Part shown: positions 17,032-25,689 of the stretch, piece by piece
How the letters are laid out: each line of letters opens with the position of its first letter
Numbering within the stretch: the stretch's first letter is position 1
From: JAVBKU01 sp031553875
GTDB lineage: Bacteria; Bacteroidota; Bacteroidia; Bacteroidales; Rikenellaceae
Direction of reading: 5' to 3'
Length of the DNA: 64,000 nt
Assembly: GCA_031553875.1 (NCBI GenBank)
Contig: JAVBKU010000003.1
Location: forward strand, 1-64,000
Position numbers and translations under genes: made by a program
The notes under the pieces: generated by a model
Database searches by the model: none
What the model was told of the DNA's origin: nothing
The model's input: the letters and a program-made list of their open reading frames with translations, nothing else

Positions 17032-18300
17032 TTATTTACTCCTATCCGTGTGCCGGGAGGCGCCCGTCACCACCTCCAGATCATCCCAAAACCCGGGATA
17101 CGACTTGTTGACGGCGTCGCTGTCGTGGATGGTAACGCTACCGTCCGACACGGTGGCGGCTACGGCGGCGGCCATGGCTATACGGTGGTCGTTGTGGCTA
17201 TCCACTTCGGCCGAGCGGATATCGCCGCCCGTTATTTTCATTACATCCTTCTCCGAAATATCCACCTCTATGCCCATCGCCTCGAACGTGGCGGCGATGG
17301 TGCGGGCGCGGTCACTCTCCTTGAAAGTGAGGCGTTCCGTGCCGCGGATTATCGACTCCCCGTAACAGCACGAGGCCAGCAAGGCCAGGGCAGGGAAGAG
17401 GTCGGGGCAGTGCGTGGCATCGAATTCGAAGGCATTTAGCTCCCTGCGCCGTACAGTCACCGAACGGTAGGTGGTGGTCACCTCAGCTCCTGCCAGCGAC
17501 AGGGCGCCCAGTATGGCCACGTCGGCCTGCGAGGAGGATATGTTGAGGTTATGCATGGTGATCTCCTCGCCGATGGCCCCGCCCACCAGGAGACATGAGG
17601 CTCCGCTCCAGTCGCCCTCGACGTTGTAGGTTATGGGATGGTATTTCTGCCCGCCGCAGATGTAGAAGTCGGCGTGTTTTTCGTGGCGTATATCTATGCC
17701 GAACGCCCTCACCACCTCGATGGTCATATCCACATAGGGAATACTTTTGAGGTTGGGCACATGGAGCGTGCTGTCTTCCGGAGCCAGCGGCAGGGACATC
17801 AGCAGTCCCGATATGAACTGCGAACTGAGCGATCCGTCGGCTGTTATCTCGCCGCCGCGCATCGGGCCCTTGACTTTAAGGGGGAGGTAGCCTCCTTTGG
17901 ATTTTATCTCCACGCCCAGCTCCCGCAGGGGGGCTTCGATCATGTCGATGGGGCGTTTGAGGATAGAGCCGTGGCCTGTGATGGTGACCTCCCTGTCGAG
18001 CAGCGAAGCTATGGGGGTGAAAAGCCTTGTGGCCAGACCCGATTCGCCTATGTCGACCGATGTCCCTTTGGGGTTGAGGCCGCCGCGCACCCGGTACTGG
18101 TCGCCCTCACACTCCACCTCCGCGCCAAGGCTCTCGACCACTCCGCGCGCCGCGTCGGTGTCGTTACATCCCGACATCCCCGTGAGCGTTGTCTCGCCAT
18201 TGCACAGGAGCGCCGCGGCCAGCGCCCTCTGGGCGTAGCTCTTGGAGGCCGGGGCGTTGACAGTGCCCCGTATGGGTTTGCGGTGTATGGTTTTGTCCAT
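17032..18300 (-). CDS. aroA: 3-phosphoshikimate 1-carboxyvinyltransferase (EPSP synthase)
   Basis: A 422-residue enzyme that joins PEP to shikimate-3-phosphate, the sixth step to chorismate. The N-terminal NAPASKSYAQRALAAALL holds the PEP/S3P Lys and Ser residues. Near residue 85 is IGESGLATRLFTPI. LRTKESDR-type sequence appears as RLTFKESDRA near 330, and SHNDHRIAMAAAVAA near 370 is the last signature. The length is normal. It is followed on the same strand by no close gene, and lptB ends its reading 20 bases upstream. Confidence 0.96.
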   Translation of the reverse strand: MDKTIHRKPIRGTVNAPASKSYAQRALAAALLCNGETTLTGMSGCNDTDAARGVVESLGAEVECEGDQYRVRGGLNPKGTSVDIGESGLATRLFTPIASLLDREVTITGHGSILKRPIDMIEAPLRELGVEIKSKGGYLPLKVKGPMRGGEITADGSLSSQFISGLLMSLPLAPEDSTLHVPNLKSIPYVDMTIEVVRAFGIDIRHEKHADFYICGGQKYHPITYNVEGDWSGASCLLVGGAIGEEITMHNLNISSSQADVAILGALSLAGAEVTTTYRSVTVRRRELNAFEFDATHCPDLFPALALLASCCYGESIIRGTERLTFKESDRARTIAATFEAMGIEVDISEKDVMKITGGDIRSAEVDSHNDHRIAMAAAVAATVSDGSVTIHDSDAVNKSYPGFWDDLEVVTGASRHTDRSK

Positions 18301-18320
18301 GGTCGGAAATGGGCAGGGGA

Positions 18321-19043
18321 TTATCGAAGTTTGAAATCCTGCCCTAAGTATACCTTGCGCACCATCTCGTCGTTGGCAAGGTCTTCGGCCGAGCCGGCCT
18401 TGAGTATCTTACCCTCGAAAAGGAGGTATGTGCGGTCGGTGATGGTGAGTGTTTCGTGTACGTTGTGGTCGGTGATGATAACGCCGATATTCTTGCTCTT
18501 GAGCGTGCCGACGATACTCTGGATATCCTCCACGGCTATGGGGTCTACCCCCGCGAAAGGTTCGTCAAGGAGAATAAACTTGGGGTTGATGGCCACGGCG
18601 CGCGCTATCTCCGTACGGCGGCGTTCGCCCCCCGAGAGCTGAATGCCGAGGCTCTTACGCACCTTCTGCAGGCGGAATTCTTCGATAAGGGTTTCGAGCC
18701 TCTCGGTCTGGTACTCCTTGGAGAAGTCGGTCATCTGCAGCACGGCCTTGATGTTGTCCTCCACCGACAGGCGACGGAATACCGAAGCCTCCTGCGCCAG
18801 GTAGCCAACGCCCTTCTGGGCGCGGCGGTACACCGGCTCCTGGGTGAGCTCTATGTCGTCGAGGAATATCTGCCCCTCGTTGGGCTTTATGAGGCCCACG
18901 ATCATGTAGAACGACGTGGTCTTACCCGCGCCGTTGGGGCCCAGCAGGCCGACGATCTCGCCCTGGTTGACCTCGATCGATACGTGGTCGACTACCGTGC
19001 GGGCTTTGTATCTCTTTACCAGATCTTTAGTGTATAGCTTCAT
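18321..19043 (-). CDS. lptB: LPS export ABC transporter ATPase
   Basis: A 240-residue ABC ATPase. The Walker A site is GPNGAGKTTSFY (near residue 35), the Q-loop is around VGYLAQEAS, the signature is LSGGERRRTEIARA (near 138) and Walker B is FILLDEPFAGVDP. The VGYLAQEASVFRRLSVEDN and LFEGKILKAG segments are typical of LptB, which powers LPS extraction by LptFG. The upstream KdsD-type isomerase makes a KDO precursor, so the pair fits an LPS role. Confidence 0.94.
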   Translation of the reverse strand: MKLYTKDLVKRYKARTVVDHVSIEVNQGEIVGLLGPNGAGKTTSFYMIVGLIKPNEGQIFLDDIELTQEPVYRRAQKGVGYLAQEASVFRRLSVEDNIKAVLQMTDFSKEYQTERLETLIEEFRLQKVRKSLGIQLSGGERRRTEIARAVAINPKFILLDEPFAGVDPIAVEDIQSIVGTLKSKNIGVIITDHNVHETLTITDRTYLLFEGKILKAGSAEDLANDEMVRKVYLGQDFKLR

Positions 19044-19083
19044 GGTTTGCCGTTGTTGAAGGAGTGACCTTCTTGTAAGGGGA

Positions 19084-20052
19084 TTATGCGAGACCCTCGC
19101 GCAGTATATCGTGGATGTGTATCATGCCGATATATTTCCCCTCTTCGAGGGCCACGAGCTGGGTGATCTTGTATTGTTCCATTACTTCGAACGCATCTAT
19201 GGCGAGCACATCCGCCTCCACGGTCTTGGGGCCGACGGTCATGATGTCCTTAGCCTTTATCTTAGACATGTCGCCGCCCTTCTGGAGCATGCGGCGCAGG
19301 TCGCCGTCGGTGATTATGCCTGCCAGCTCGCCCTTGGAACCCATTACTGCGGTGGCGCCCAGGCGCTTGGAGGATATCTCCATGGTCACCTCGTCGAGCG
19401 ACGCATCGAGGCCCACTCTCGGGCTGAGCGACAGGTCTACGAAATCGGCCACGCGCGAGTAGAGCCTCTTGCCCAAGGCTCCGCCGGGGTGGTACTTGGC
19501 GAAATCGTCGGAGGTGAAACCCTTGAGCTTCAGCAGGGTCATCGCCAGGGCGTCGCCCATTACAAGTTGCGCCGTGGTGCTGGTAGTGGGAGCGAGGTTG
19601 TTGGGACACGCCTCCGAGGGTACGAAAGTGTTGAGCACGAAGTCGGCCGCCTGGGCCAGGAACGACTCGCTGTTGCCCACCATAGCGATTATCTTGTTGC
19701 CCCGGCTCTTAATGAACGGAATCAATGCTTTGATTTCCGGTGTGTTACCGCTGTTGGACAGGCAAACTATTATGTCGCTCTCGCGGACTATGCCCAGGTC
19801 GCCGTGCATGGCGTCGGCGGCATGCATGAAAACGGCCGGTGTGCCTGTGGAATTCATTGTGGCGACTATTTTCGATGCTATAATGGCGCTTTTACCTATA
19901 CCGGTGACTATCACCCTTCCCGAGACATTCATTATGGCGCTCACCGCGCCCACGAAATTATCGTCTATGAAACCCTCCAGGGCCTTTACTGCGTCTGCCT
20001 CCTCGCGTATTACGGATGCCGCGAAATCCTTTATATTTGTAGATTCTCTCAA
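19084..20052 (-). CDS. kdsD: D-arabinose-5-phosphate isomerase, KdsD/KpsF family
   Basis: A 322-residue enzyme that converts ribulose-5-phosphate to arabinose-5-phosphate for KDO synthesis. An N-terminal SIS domain (about 35-170) carries VTGIGKSAIIASKI, MHAADAMHGDLGIV and CLSNSGNTPE. Two CBS domains follow (about 205-320). APTTSTTAQLVMGDALA is characteristic of the family. No ATG lies near the expected N-terminus. The likely start is a TTG at 20052, read as M-RESTNIK. The 40-base gap to lptB suggests one transcript. Confidence 0.93.
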   Translation of the reverse strand: MRESTNIKDFAASVIREEADAVKALEGFIDDNFVGAVSAIMNVSGRVIVTGIGKSAIIASKIVATMNSTGTPAVFMHAADAMHGDLGIVRESDIIVCLSNSGNTPEIKALIPFIKSRGNKIIAMVGNSESFLAQAADFVLNTFVPSEACPNNLAPTTSTTAQLVMGDALAMTLLKLKGFTSDDFAKYHPGGALGKRLYSRVADFVDLSLSPRVGLDASLDEVTMEISSKRLGATAVMGSKGELAGIITDGDLRRMLQKGGDMSKIKAKDIMTVGPKTVEADVLAIDAFEVMEQYKITQLVALEEGKYIGMIHIHDILREGLA

Positions 20053-20071
20053 AACAGAAAAATTTTATATA

Positions 20072-20079
20072 CAAAGTTA
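20072..20079 (-). promoter_or_regulatory. -7 box of the kdsD-lptB transcript
   Basis: The minus strand reads TAACTTTG, an exact TAnnTTTG match, about 20 bases before the kdsD TTG start. The predicted leader is short, which supports the TTG choice. Confidence 0.5.
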
Positions 20080-20152
20080 GTCAAATTTCGAAATAAAGAA
20101 TTATCTTTAGTTCATAATTTGTGAAAATAGAAAAGAGGCTTTAGAGGAAAGT

Positions 20153-22345
20153 ATGGCAATTAAGGGTGATATTCCTTTGCATAAGTATCTGAAGGAATAT
20201 TTCGGATTCGGTAGTTTTAAGGGTAATCAGGAGGCTATAATCTCCAATCTGTTAGAGGGTAATGATACGTTCGTCCTGATGCCTACGGGTGGCGGGAAGA
20301 GCCTTTGTTATCAGCTTCCCGCATTGATAATGGACGGGGTAGCTATCGTTATATCCCCCCTGATAGCCCTGATGAAGAACCAGGTCGACGCCATGCGTAC
20401 CTTCAGCACGGAAGAGGGCGTGGCCCATTTCCTCAATTCCTCCCTCAATAAGGCGGCTATAAATAAGGTAAAGGAGGACGTGCTTTCCGGCAAGACCAAG
20501 CTCCTCTACTTCGCCCCCGAGAGCCTCACCAAGGAGGACAACGTGGCCTTCCTGCGCAAGATCAAGGTGTCGTTCTACGCCATCGACGAGGCCCACTGTA
20601 TCTCTGAGTGGGGTCACGATTTCCGCCCTGAGTACCGCCGCATCCGTCCTATAATCAACGAAATAGGCCCCGCGCCGTTGATAGCCCTCACGGCTACAGC
20701 CACACCCAAGGTGCAGCTCGATATCCAGAAGAACCTGGGTATGGCGGCGGCCAGCGTGTTCAAGTCGTCGTTCAACCGTCCCAACCTCTACTACGAGATA
20801 CGCCCCAAGACCAACGCTTCCACGGAGATAATCAAATACATCAAGAATAACTCCGGCAAGTCGGGCATTATCTACTGCCTCAGCCGCAAGAAGGTGGAGG
20901 AGTTGAGCGAGCTGCTCACGGCCAACGACATCAAGGTGGCTCCGTACCATGCGGGCATGGATGCCGCCACGAGGGCCGGCAACCAGGATAAATTCCTGAT
21001 GGAGGAGGTCGACGTCATCGTGGCGACCATCGCCTTCGGCATGGGTATCGACAAGCCCGACGTGCGGTTCGTGATCCATTACGATATTCCCAAGAGCCTC
21101 GAGGGCTACTACCAGGAGACGGGCCGCGCCGGCCGCGACGGCGGCGAAGGGCATTGCATCGCTTTCTACAGCTACAAGGACATCCAGAAGCTGGAGAAGT
21201 TCATGCAGGGTAAGCCCGTGGCCGAGCAGGAGATAGGCAAGCTGTTGCTGTTAGAAACTGTGTCGTACGCCGAAAGTTCCATCTGCCGCCGGAAGACGCT
21301 GCTGCACTACTTCGGCGAGAACTACAAGCAGGACAACTGCTGCAACTGCGACAACTGCACCCATCCCCGCCCGCGCGTCGAGGCGAAGGAACAGATGGTG
21401 CTTATGCTCAAGGCTTTGAGGGCTGTGGGCGACAAGTTCAAGGCCGACTATATCGTCCACCTGCTCATCGGGCGCAATACGGCTCTGATCAAGTCATACA
21501 ACCACCACAAGAGCGAATGGTTCGGCGTGGGGAGCGAGCACAACGACCGTTTCTGGGCCTCGGTAATACGCCAGGCGCTTATACTGGGCCTGATAGATAA
21601 GAATATAGAGAACTACGGCCTGCTGTCCATCAACAAGGCGGGCGAGAAATATATCGAACAACCGTTCTCGGTGATGATCGCCAAGGACCATGAGTACGAC
21701 GACGCCGAGGGCGACGACGCCGTGGCCCAGCCTGTGGGCAAGGGCGCCGTGGCCGACGAGGAGCTATTCGGCATGCTCAAGGACTTGAGGAAGAAGGTGG
21801 CCCGCAAGCACGACCTGCCCCCGTTCGTTATTTTCCAGGACCCGTCGCTCGAGGATATGTCCATTCAGTACCCCATAACCTTCGAGGAGATGCAGAGTAT
21901 CACCGGTGTGGGAGCGGGCAAGGCCAAGAAATTCGGTAAGGATTTCATCGACCTCATACGTGCCTATGTCGAGGAGAAGGAGATAATCCGCCCGCATGAC
22001 CTGGTGGTCAAAAGCGTGGCCAACAAGAGTGCTAACAAGGTCTACATAATTCAGAGCATCGACCGTAAGATGGATTTTGAGGATATAGCCCGCGCCAAGG
22101 ATATGGATTTCAGCGAGCTGTTGACCGAGATCGAGGCCATCGTCAACTCCGGTACCAAGCTCAACGTCAACTACTATATCGACCGTGTTGTCGATGAAGA
22201 GAAGGCAGAAGAGATATACCTCTATTTCAAGGAGGATGCCGAGAGCGACTCCGTCGACGAGGCCGTCAAGGAGCTGGGCGGCGACTTCACTGAGGAGGAG
22301 ATACGCCTTGTGCGCATACGGTTCTTAAGCGAGCTTGGCAATTAG
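20153..22345 (+). CDS. recQ: ATP-dependent DNA helicase RecQ
   Basis: A 730-residue SF2 helicase that unwinds DNA in recombination and fork repair. Motif I is MPTGGGKSLCYQLPA (near residue 42), motif II is the DEAH box (YAIDEAHCISEWGHDFRPEY) and motif VI is YYQETGRAGRDG. The RQC zinc cysteines are seen in CCNCDNC near residue 395. A winged-helix region and an HRDC domain follow (about 530-610). A C-terminal extension of about 100 residues, common in Bacteroidetes RecQ, ends the protein. GAGGAAAG precedes the start codon. The gene is divergent from kdsD. Confidence 0.96.
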   Translation: MAIKGDIPLHKYLKEYFGFGSFKGNQEAIISNLLEGNDTFVLMPTGGGKSLCYQLPALIMDGVAIVISPLIALMKNQVDAMRTFSTEEGVAHFLNSSLNKAAINKVKEDVLSGKTKLLYFAPESLTKEDNVAFLRKIKVSFYAIDEAHCISEWGHDFRPEYRRIRPIINEIGPAPLIALTATATPKVQLDIQKNLGMAAASVFKSSFNRPNLYYEIRPKTNASTEIIKYIKNNSGKSGIIYCLSRKKVEELSELLTANDIKVAPYHAGMDAATRAGNQDKFLMEEVDVIVATIAFGMGIDKPDVRFVIHYDIPKSLEGYYQETGRAGRDGGEGHCIAFYSYKDIQKLEKFMQGKPVAEQEIGKLLLLETVSYAESSICRRKTLLHYFGENYKQDNCCNCDNCTHPRPRVEAKEQMVLMLKALRAVGDKFKADYIVHLLIGRNTALIKSYNHHKSEWFGVGSEHNDRFWASVIRQALILGLIDKNIENYGLLSINKAGEKYIEQPFSVMIAKDHEYDDAEGDDAVAQPVGKGAVADEELFGMLKDLRKKVARKHDLPPFVIFQDPSLEDMSIQYPITFEEMQSITGVGAGKAKKFGKDFIDLIRAYVEEKEIIRPHDLVVKSVANKSANKVYIIQSIDRKMDFEDIARAKDMDFSELLTEIEAIVNSGTKLNVNYYIDRVVDEEKAEEIYLYFKEDAESDSVDEAVKELGGDFTEEEIRLVRIRFLSELGN

Positions 22346-22529
22346 CAGAGATGCTTTTGAGCTCAGGTCGACTGCACGTATCGCACGCCATCTTTTACCT
22401 ATCCTCCTCATTTCAATTCCTCACGTACTCAAGTACGCCCCGGGTTGAAACTCGGACGATAAGCAAAATCCGCCGTACACTACGTACAGTTAGTGTTATA
22501 GGGTGCGGCGTCGCCTCGTCAAAATAATC

Positions 22530-22768
22530 GCCGCTTCGGGCTTTTGCCGGAGATAGGTCTCGTGAGGGAGATCACCCTCAGTTATCGTGTAACGAGGGAA
22601 GCTCCCGGAAGAGACCCCGGCAGAAGACGCGGCTAGACTTTTTGCCTACTTTTGCGGCAATGGCAACATTTCGAGCAGTGAGGGCATAGTCCGCAAGCGG
22701 CCTCTGCCGAGTCGCGAGAAATGAAAACGAAGTTAAAAATAGAGGAATGAAAGCGAAGCTAAAAGTAG
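22530..22768 (-). repeat. Family A repeat, copy 3 (long-spacer form)
   Basis: The 104-bp palindrome is at 22530-22633, reversed. The CTACTTTT/AAAAGTAG arms here lie at 22646-22653 and 22761-22768, separated by about 107 bases, whereas copies 1 and 2 have an 11-base loop. The rest of the 483-bp recQ-rsmA gap (22346-22529) holds a short palindrome, CGTACTCAAGTACG, and GTACACTACGTAC, with no coding signal. Confidence 0.8.
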
Positions 22769-22828
22769 GTCGCCGAAGGCAAGGTAACTATTGCAAAGTT
22801 GTATGTTAATACCCCCATTGTAATACAA

Positions 22829-23614
22829 ATGAATAACTATAAAGTCCGTCCCAAAAAATATCTCGGGCAACATTTTCTTACCGACCTGGGTATCGCCCGC
22901 CGTATCGCCGACACCATGGGCAAGGACGGTCCGCATGCCGTTCTCGAGGTGGGTTGCGGCATGGGTGTGCTGACGCAGTTCCTGTTGGAGCGCAGCGATA
23001 TAGAGCTGTACGGCGCCGAGGTCGACAGCGAGAGCGTGGCCTACCTGCATGAACATTTCCCCGCTTTTGCGCCGAGGTTGTTCGAAGAAGATTTTCTGAA
23101 AATGGACCTGCGGGGCAGGTTTCCCGAGGGGGTGAGGATAATCGGCAACTTCCCTTACAATATATCGTCGCAGATATTTTTCAAGGTGCTCGAGAACCGC
23201 GACCTCGTGCCCGAGGCGGCCGGGATGGTGCAGCGGGAGGTGGCGCTGAGGATCGCCTCTAAGGAGGGTAATAAGGACTATGGCATCATGAGCGTGCTCC
23301 TGCAGGCGTGGTACGACATAGAATACCTGTTCACTGTGAACGAGGGCGTGTTCAACCCGCCGCCCAAGGTCAAGAGCGCCGTGATACGCCTGAGGCGCAA
23401 CTCCGTGAGCGAGCTGGGATGCGATGAGGCGCTGTTCGTTAAGGTGGTCAAGGCCACGTTCAACCAGCGACGCAAGACCATACGCAACTCCCTGCGCGCG
23501 GTGTTCCCGCTCCCCGAGGGCGCCGACCACCGTTTCCTCGGCCTGCGTCCCGAGCAGCTCACCGTGGCCGACTTCGTGGAATTGACGCTTTGGGTGGAGA
23601 AAACGCGAGTGTGA
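22829..23614 (+). CDS. rsmA: 16S rRNA (adenine1518/1519-N6)-dimethyltransferase
   Basis: A 261-residue KsgA-type enzyme that dimethylates two adjacent adenines in helix 45 of 16S rRNA. LGQHFLTDLGIARRI (near residue 12), the SAM motif EVGCGMGVLTQ (near 40), and motif IV reading GNFPYNISSQIFFKV (near 105; NLPY in many others) are clear. The C-terminal all-helical domain includes KATFNQRRKTIRNSL. The ATG at 22829 was chosen; an ORF extension to 22799 adds residues that relatives lack. Confidence 0.96.
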   Translation: MNNYKVRPKKYLGQHFLTDLGIARRIADTMGKDGPHAVLEVGCGMGVLTQFLLERSDIELYGAEVDSESVAYLHEHFPAFAPRLFEEDFLKMDLRGRFPEGVRIIGNFPYNISSQIFFKVLENRDLVPEAAGMVQREVALRIASKEGNKDYGIMSVLLQAWYDIEYLFTVNEGVFNPPPKVKSAVIRLRRNSVSELGCDEALFVKVVKATFNQRRKTIRNSLRAVFPLPEGADHRFLGLRPEQLTVADFVELTLWVEKTRV

Positions 23615-23663
23615 CCGAAGTCTATGCAATGCCGTAACGTGTTAAGATAAATACCCTATAGAT

Positions 23664-24407
23664 ATGTTTTTCAAGAAGATATTTTACCGCATCAGGGCTT
23701 GGGTCATGCGTTTCAAAGCGCATTTTTTCAGTAATCCCCAAGTGCCGTCCAACCCCAAGGGCGTTCCCATAATCATCAATAACTACAACCGCCTCGACTG
23801 CCTGCTACTCCTCACGGAGGCGCTCACCAGCAGGGGATACTATAATATCCACATTATCGACAACGCCTCGACCTATCCGCCTCTGCTGGAGTACTACAAA
23901 ACGTGCCCCCATACAGTCCACCGTTTCGATGTCAATTACGGCCATAAGTCGCTGTGGCGCAGCGGGCTGATTAGTAAGTTCAGGAGGGATTACTATGTTT
24001 ATACCGACCCCGACGTGGTGCCGGTGGAGGAGTGCCCGGATGATTTTATCGAATATTTCCTCGGCATACTCGGCCGTTACAAGAACGCCGTCAAGGTGGG
24101 TTTCGGCCTGCTTATCGACGATCTGCCAGATCATTACGACTCAAAGCAGAAGGTGATGGATTGGGAGGCTCGCCATTGGGAACAGGAGGTGGAGCCCGGC
24201 GTCTATCGCGCGCCTATAGATACCACATTCGCGCTTTATCGCCCGTGGTCGTACCACAAGGCCAACCTCTACGTGGAGCAGTACCGCACGGGGCGTCCTT
24301 ATGCGGCCCGCCACCTGCCGTGGTACACCGACAGCGCTAATCCCAGTGAGGAGGACAAGTATTATTCCAGGACCATAGCCACCTCGTCGCACTGGACGCC
24401 GAGGTAA
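23664..24407 (+). CDS. Family 2-like glycosyltransferase
   Basis: A 247-residue protein with a GT-A-type nucleotide-sugar fold. VPIIINNYNRLDCLLLLTEAL near residue 33 is the typical first strand and helix, IHIIDNASTYPPLLEYY follows, and YTDPDVVPVEECP near 113 is the metal-binding D-x-D. A basic amphipathic N-terminus (FKKIFYRIRAWVMRFKAHFF) may bind the membrane surface. The sugar and acceptor are unknown, and the gene is not in a polysaccharide cluster. Confidence 0.8.
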   Translation: MFFKKIFYRIRAWVMRFKAHFFSNPQVPSNPKGVPIIINNYNRLDCLLLLTEALTSRGYYNIHIIDNASTYPPLLEYYKTCPHTVHRFDVNYGHKSLWRSGLISKFRRDYYVYTDPDVVPVEECPDDFIEYFLGILGRYKNAVKVGFGLLIDDLPDHYDSKQKVMDWEARHWEQEVEPGVYRAPIDTTFALYRPWSYHKANLYVEQYRTGRPYAARHLPWYTDSANPSEEDKYYSRTIATSSHWTPR

Positions 24408-24466
24408 TTTCACCGTTGCGCTATATATAATAAGGTGCGGTTGTTTAAATAATCGCATAAAAATCC

Positions 24467-24474
24467 TATATTTG
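24467..24474 (+). promoter_or_regulatory. -7 box of pdxA
   Basis: TATATTTG fits TAnnTTTG, with a possible -33 TTG at 24441-24443 (spacing 23, slightly long). The leader to 24549 is about 68 bases. Confidence 0.5.
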
Positions 24475-24548
24475 CAGGTCAGACGCGCATCCGGTGCTGT
24501 CAGTGGCTTATGCCCGAGGCTGCCGGAGGGTCGTAATTATAAGAAATT

Positions 24549-25631
24549 ATGTCAGAACAAAAGATACGGGTGGGTATCACCCACGGCGATATTAACGGCA
24601 TAGGCTACGAGATCATCATCAAGACCCTGCTCGATCCGAGGATATTTGAGCTGTGCACTGTGGTGGTCTACGGCTCGTCGAAGGCCGCTAATATCCACAA
24701 AAAATTTGCCGAGGAGAGCGAAAATTTCAGCTTCAACGTGATCTCCTCGGCCCGCGACGCCAACCCCAAGAGGCCCAACCTCGTGGATTGCTGCGGCGAC
24801 GTGCAGGTGGCGGTGGGAGAGATGACCCCCGAAGCCGGTAAGGCCTCCGTGGCGGCGCTCAAGGCCGCATCGGCCGACCTCAAGGCCGGAGCCATCGACG
24901 TGGTGGTCACCGCGCCCATCAGCAAGGAGAATATTCACGGCGAGGCTTTCGGCTTCACCGGCCACACCGAATTTTTCGCCTCCGAATTCGGCGGCGAGCC
25001 CCTGATGATGATGGTGAGCGACCTGCTGAAAGTAGGACTGCAGACTATACATATTCCCGTGACCGAGGTTAGCGCCTCGATAAGCGAAGGAGCTATATTG
25101 AAACAGTTGAAGGCGCTGAAGCGCTCTCTGGTGCGCGATTTTTCGGTCGTTGATCCGCGTCTGGCCGTGTTCGGGCTCAACCCCCACAGCGGTGACGGCG
25201 GCCTGATGGGCCAGGAGGAGCAGATGGTGATCCGCCCCGCGCTCGTGAAGGCGCAGCAGGAGGGTATACTCGCCTTCGGACCGGTCCCCGCCGACGGATT
25301 TTTCGCCGCGGGTAATTATACGAAGTTCGATGCCATACTGGCCATGTACCATGACCAGGGCCTCGCTCCGTTCAAGGCACTGAGCCACGATGGGGTGAAC
25401 TTCACGGCCGGATTGTCGGTGGTACGCACGAGCCCCGCCCACGGCGTGGGATTCGACATTGCCGGACAGGGCGTGGCCGATCCCGCCTCGATGCGCAATG
25501 CCATATACCTCGCCATCGACGTACTGCGCAGCCGCAGGGTGTATGACGAGATATCAGCCCGCCCGCTGCAGAAATACAAGAGGGAGAGCGGCGCCGACAT
25601 GTCGGTGAAAGACCTGCCGCAGGAAGAGTAA
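24549..25631 (+). CDS. pdxA: 4-hydroxythreonine-4-phosphate dehydrogenase
   Basis: A 360-residue enzyme that oxidises 4-phosphohydroxy-L-threonine in DXP-dependent pyridoxal phosphate synthesis. GITHGDINGIGYEIIIKTL starts the family domain. The metal-binding histidines are in GHTEFFA, GLNPHSGDGG and MYHDQGLAPFKAL. LSVVRTSPAHGVGFDIAG closes the active site. The length is about 20-30 residues above the E. coli protein, as is usual in Bacteroidetes. thrS follows 58 bases later. DXP for this pathway comes from the dxs product also in this window. Confidence 0.95.
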   Translation: MSEQKIRVGITHGDINGIGYEIIIKTLLDPRIFELCTVVVYGSSKAANIHKKFAEESENFSFNVISSARDANPKRPNLVDCCGDVQVAVGEMTPEAGKASVAALKAASADLKAGAIDVVVTAPISKENIHGEAFGFTGHTEFFASEFGGEPLMMMVSDLLKVGLQTIHIPVTEVSASISEGAILKQLKALKRSLVRDFSVVDPRLAVFGLNPHSGDGGLMGQEEQMVIRPALVKAQQEGILAFGPVPADGFFAAGNYTKFDAILAMYHDQGLAPFKALSHDGVNFTAGLSVVRTSPAHGVGFDIAGQGVADPASMRNAIYLAIDVLRSRRVYDEISARPLQKYKRESGADMSVKDLPQEE

Positions 25632-25689
25632 TAAACACCCCGCCGCGCGAAGGGTGGGGCGAGAACAAACAAAATATTTATCCAGATAT

